Shown: positions 61,886 to 64,000 of the stretch, piece after piece
How positions within the stretch are numbered: position 1 is the first letter of the stretch
Layout: each line of letters starts with the position of its first letter
Assembly (NCBI RefSeq): GCF_000425165.1
Contig: NZ_KE384322.1
Span: forward strand, 30,011 to 94,010
Length of the DNA: 64,000 nt
Origin: Photobacterium halotolerans DSM 18316
GTDB taxonomy: Bacteria > Pseudomonadota > Gammaproteobacteria > Enterobacterales > Vibrionaceae
Reading direction: 5' to 3'
Notes under the pieces: generated by a model
Told to the model about the DNA's origin: nothing
Databases searched by the model: none
Seen by the model: the letters and a program-made list of their open reading frames with translations, nothing else
Made by a program: the position numbers and the translations under genes

Positions 61886-62617
61886 ATGAGAGTGCCACGT
61901 ATTTTCCATCCTGAGATCCTGCCTGCAAGCGGTAGAGTGCCATTAAGTGACGACGCCGCCAACCATGTCGGCCGCGTGATGCGCATGCAGCCAGGCCAGG
62001 AAATTCTGTTGTTCGACGGCAGCAATGCTGAATTCCCGGCTGTCATTACAGAAGCCGGTAAAAAACATGTCGAAGTAGAAATTTCAGCCCGTGTTGAGCA
62101 CAGTGTGGAGTCCCCTTTGGATCTGCACTTGGGCCAGGTAATTTCCCGCGGCGATAAGATGGAATTCACGATTCAGAAATCCGTCGAGCTGGGCGTTAAC
62201 AGCATTACGCCGCTGATCTCAGAGCGCTGCGGTGTCAAACTGACTCAGGACAGGTTCGACAAGAAACTGTCACAATGGCAAAAAATCGCCATCAGCGCCT
62301 GCGAACAATGCGGCCGCAATGTGGTGCCGGAAATCCGTCCTGTGATGAAACTGGAAGACTGGTGCGCGGAAGAATTTGACGGCCTGAAGTTGAATTTGCA
62401 CCCAAGAGCCCAATATTCCATAAATACCCTGCCCGCACCGGTGACCCGGGTCCGTCTGCTGATCGGGCCGGAAGGCGGTCTGTCGGAGCAGGAAATCAGT
62501 ATGACAGAAACGTTCCGGTTCAGCGAAGTGCTGCTGGGTCCCCGGGTTCTCAGAACTGAAACTGCCGCTATGACGGCTATTACTGCGCTACAGGTCCGCT
62601 TTGGCGATCTTGGCTAA
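61886..62617 (+). CDS. rsmE: 16S rRNA (uracil-1498-N3)-methyltransferase RsmE
   Basis: 243-aa SPOUT-class methyltransferase for m3U1498 in the 30S decoding region. [34 protein letters not shown] is the N-terminal PUA-like part. [28 protein letters not shown] and the C-terminal knot [20 protein letters not shown]...[19 protein letters not shown] are conserved. It precedes gshB by 15 bp. No strong ribosome-binding site is seen, but the N-terminus matches E. coli. Confidence 0.97.
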   Translation: MRVPRIFHPEILPASGRVPLSDDAANHVGRVMRMQPGQEILLFDGSNAEFPAVITEAGKKHVEVEISARVEHSVESPLDLHLGQVISRGDKMEFTIQKSVELGVNSITPLISERCGVKLTQDRFDKKLSQWQKIAISACEQCGRNVVPEIRPVMKLEDWCAEEFDGLKLNLHPRAQYSINTLPAPVTRVRLLIGPEGGLSEQEISMTETFRFSEVLLGPRVLRTETAAMTAITALQVRFGDLG

Positions 62618-62632
62618 CCAAGGAGAAAAGAC

Positions 62633-63583
62633 ATGATCAAATTGGGTATTGTGATGGATCCCATCCAGTCCATTACCATCAAAAAGGATTCCAGCTTTGC
62701 GATGATGCTTGAAGCACAGCGTCGCGGCTGGGAAATCCATTATATGGAAATGGCTGATCTGTCTCTGGAGCAAGGCAAAGCGATCGCCCGGACCCGGATC
62801 GTCAAACTGCAGGAAGATCCGACCGACTGGTTCAGCTTCCACGGTGAGCAGGAAATCGAACTGAGCGAGCTCGATGCCGTGCTAATGCGTAAAGATCCGC
62901 CGTTCGATACCGAGTACATCTACGCCACCTATATTCTGGAACGCGCAGAAGAACAGGGCACCCTGATCGTCAATAAACCCCAGAGCCTGCGTGACTGTAA
63001 TGAAAAACTCTACACCGCCTGGTTCCCTGAGCTGACACCCACCACCATAGTGACCCGCCGGTCAGATAAGATCCGCGCTTTCCAGCAGGAACACGGCGAT
63101 ATCATTCTCAAACCGCTGGACGGTATGGGCGGCTCGTCGATCTTCCGCGTCAAAGCCGGGGATCCTAACCTGTCGGTGATTATTGAAACCCTGACCAATC
63201 ACGGTGAATACTACTGTATGGCGCAAACGTTCGTGCCGGACATCAGTAACGGCGACAAGCGCATTCTGGTGGTGGACGGCGAGCCGATGCCTTACTGTCT
63301 GGCCCGTATTCCGGCCGAAGGGGAAACCCGCGGCAATCTGGCCGCCGGTGGCCGCGGCGAACCCCGCCCGCTGAGCGAAACTGATCGCAAAATTGCTGAA
63401 GCTGTCGCACCGGCACTGAAAGAAAAAGGGCTGATTTTTGTTGGCCTGGATGTGATTGGCGACAAGCTGACTGAAATCAATGTCACCAGCCCGACCTGTA
63501 TTCGCGAAATTGAAGCGGCGTATGATATTTCGATTACAGGCAAACTGATGGATGCCATAGAACGCCGCCTGAAAACCGCTTGA
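62633..63583 (+). CDS. gshB: Glutathione synthetase
   Basis: 316-aa ATP-grasp enzyme joining gamma-glutamylcysteine and glycine. IKLGIVMDPIQSITIKKDSSFAMMLEAQRRGW opens the protein. VLMRKDPPFDTEYIYATYILE, ILKPLDGMGGSSIFRV and the C-terminal FVGLDVIGDKLTEINVTSPTCIREIE are diagnostic. AAGGAG lies before ATG. It is in the rsmE-gshB-yqgE order of enterics and ends in a hairpin terminator. Confidence 0.98.
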   Translation: MIKLGIVMDPIQSITIKKDSSFAMMLEAQRRGWEIHYMEMADLSLEQGKAIARTRIVKLQEDPTDWFSFHGEQEIELSELDAVLMRKDPPFDTEYIYATYILERAEEQGTLIVNKPQSLRDCNEKLYTAWFPELTPTTIVTRRSDKIRAFQQEHGDIILKPLDGMGGSSIFRVKAGDPNLSVIIETLTNHGEYYCMAQTFVPDISNGDKRILVVDGEPMPYCLARIPAEGETRGNLAAGGRGEPRPLSETDRKIAEAVAPALKEKGLIFVGLDVIGDKLTEINVTSPTCIREIEAAYDISITGKLMDAIERRLKTA

Positions 63584-63598
63584 TCCTGATATCCCCCG

Positions 63599-63645
63599 GA
63601 CGTGTTGTCTGCTGAAGTTGACAACACGTCATGTTTTCATTTTTA
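63599..63645 (+). terminator. gshB terminator
   Basis: GACGTGTTGTC and GACAACACGTC form a perfect 11-bp stem with a 10-nt loop. ATGTTTTCATTTTT follows. It lies 15 nt after the gshB stop and separates gshB from yqgE. Confidence 0.82.
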
Positions 63646-63735
63646 ACGGCATCTCTCTCAGACTTACCATTTAGGCCAATTAGTCCTCATACTGTAGTTA
63701 TGAAAGCCTGTCTGAGGGTGTGTAAGGACTGAACG

Positions 63736-64000
63736 ATGAATCTCACCAATCACTTTCTGGTGGCCATGCCCAGTCTGCAAGATCCGCACTTCAAACGCAG
63801 TGTGGTGTATGTGTGCGAGCATAATGACGAAGGCGCGATGGGCATTGTCATTAACTTGCCAATTGATGTGTCTGTCGGCAGCATGCTGGAGCAGATCAAG
63901 GTGGAGCGCGACTTGCCACTTGCCCACCCTGCCAGCCTGGAAAAACCTGTCATGATAGGCGGCCCGGTGGCCGGTGACCGGGGATTTATCCTGCACAACA
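63736..64000 (+). CDS. yqgE: YqgE/AlgH family protein (truncated by window end)
   Basis: The first 88 codons of a UPF0301 (AlgH/YqgE) protein are present and run off the right edge. [42 protein letters not shown] and the later [17 protein letters not shown] are the family signature. The biochemical role of the family is unclear. Its location after gshB matches E. coli, where ruvX follows. Confidence 0.93.
   Translation, partial: MNLTNHFLVAMPSLQDPHFKRSVVYVCEHNDEGAMGIVINLPIDVSVGSMLEQIKVERDLPLAHPASLEKPVMIGGPVAGDRGFILHN

Overview
The window is a chromosomal housekeeping segment of a gammaproteobacterium. Gene order and protein similarity, judged from memory, point to the Vibrionaceae, most likely Photobacterium or a close relative. 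The supporting clusters are recX-recA-pncC-mutS-rpoS-nlpD-pcm-surE-truD-ispF-ispD-ftsB-eno-pyrG-mazG-relA-rlmD-barA, rpoE-rseABC-lepA-lepB-rnc-era-recO-pdxJ-acpS, ygfB-ubiH-ubiI opposite zapA-ssrS-fau-rpiA-serA, epd-pgk-fbaA and sprT-endA-rsmE-gshB-yqgE. Base composition looks even. I saw no insertion sequence, prophage, integron, CRISPR array or rRNA operon.

Layout. Positions 1-5.5 kb, minus strand, hold tRNA-Ser(GCU), csrA, alaS, recX and the SOS-controlled recA. At 5.5-15 kb are pncC, the plus-strand mutS, then rpoS with the operon ftsB-ispD-ispF-truD-surE-pcm-nlpD reading towards it. At 15-26 kb lie eno, pyrG, mazG, relA and rlmD (minus), then the hybrid sensor kinase barA (plus), which ends in a very long perfect palindrome. 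At 26-35 kb the minus-strand envelope-stress operon rpoE-rseABC is followed by lepA, lepB, rnc, era, recO, pdxJ and acpS. At 35-42 kb are nadB, a chemoreceptor, sdhE-ygfX, ygfZ, a YbaK-like deacylase and an unrecognised small gene. At 42-50 kb are gcvH, ubiI-ubiH-ygfB, zapA, 6S RNA, fau, rpiA and serA. At 50-59 kb are yggE, argP/argO, mscS, fbaA, pgk, epd and metK. At 59-64 kb are sprT, endA, a minus-strand putative zincin lipoprotein, rsmE, gshB and a truncated yqgE.

Global regulators are dense here: CsrA, RpoS, RpoE/RseA, RelA, BarA, ArgP and 6S RNA. BarA normally feeds the Csr system through its response regulator, and csrA lies in the same window. Several regulatory sites can be read directly: a LexA box filling the recA promoter spacer, a sigma-E promoter before rpoE, an 8-bp-phased met-box run at the metK start site, paired dyads between argP and argO, and a CRP-like site at exactly -41.5 before the small orphan gene.

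No clearly new multi-gene system is visible. The items most worth a second look are the 67-bp perfect palindrome over the barA stop codon, a candidate small RNA between alaS and csrA, duplicated 42-nt elements between metK and sprT, the orphan zincin lipoprotein, and the CRP-like promoter driving an unrecognised small protein. Domain and family calls come from reading the sequences and from memory; no database search was run.
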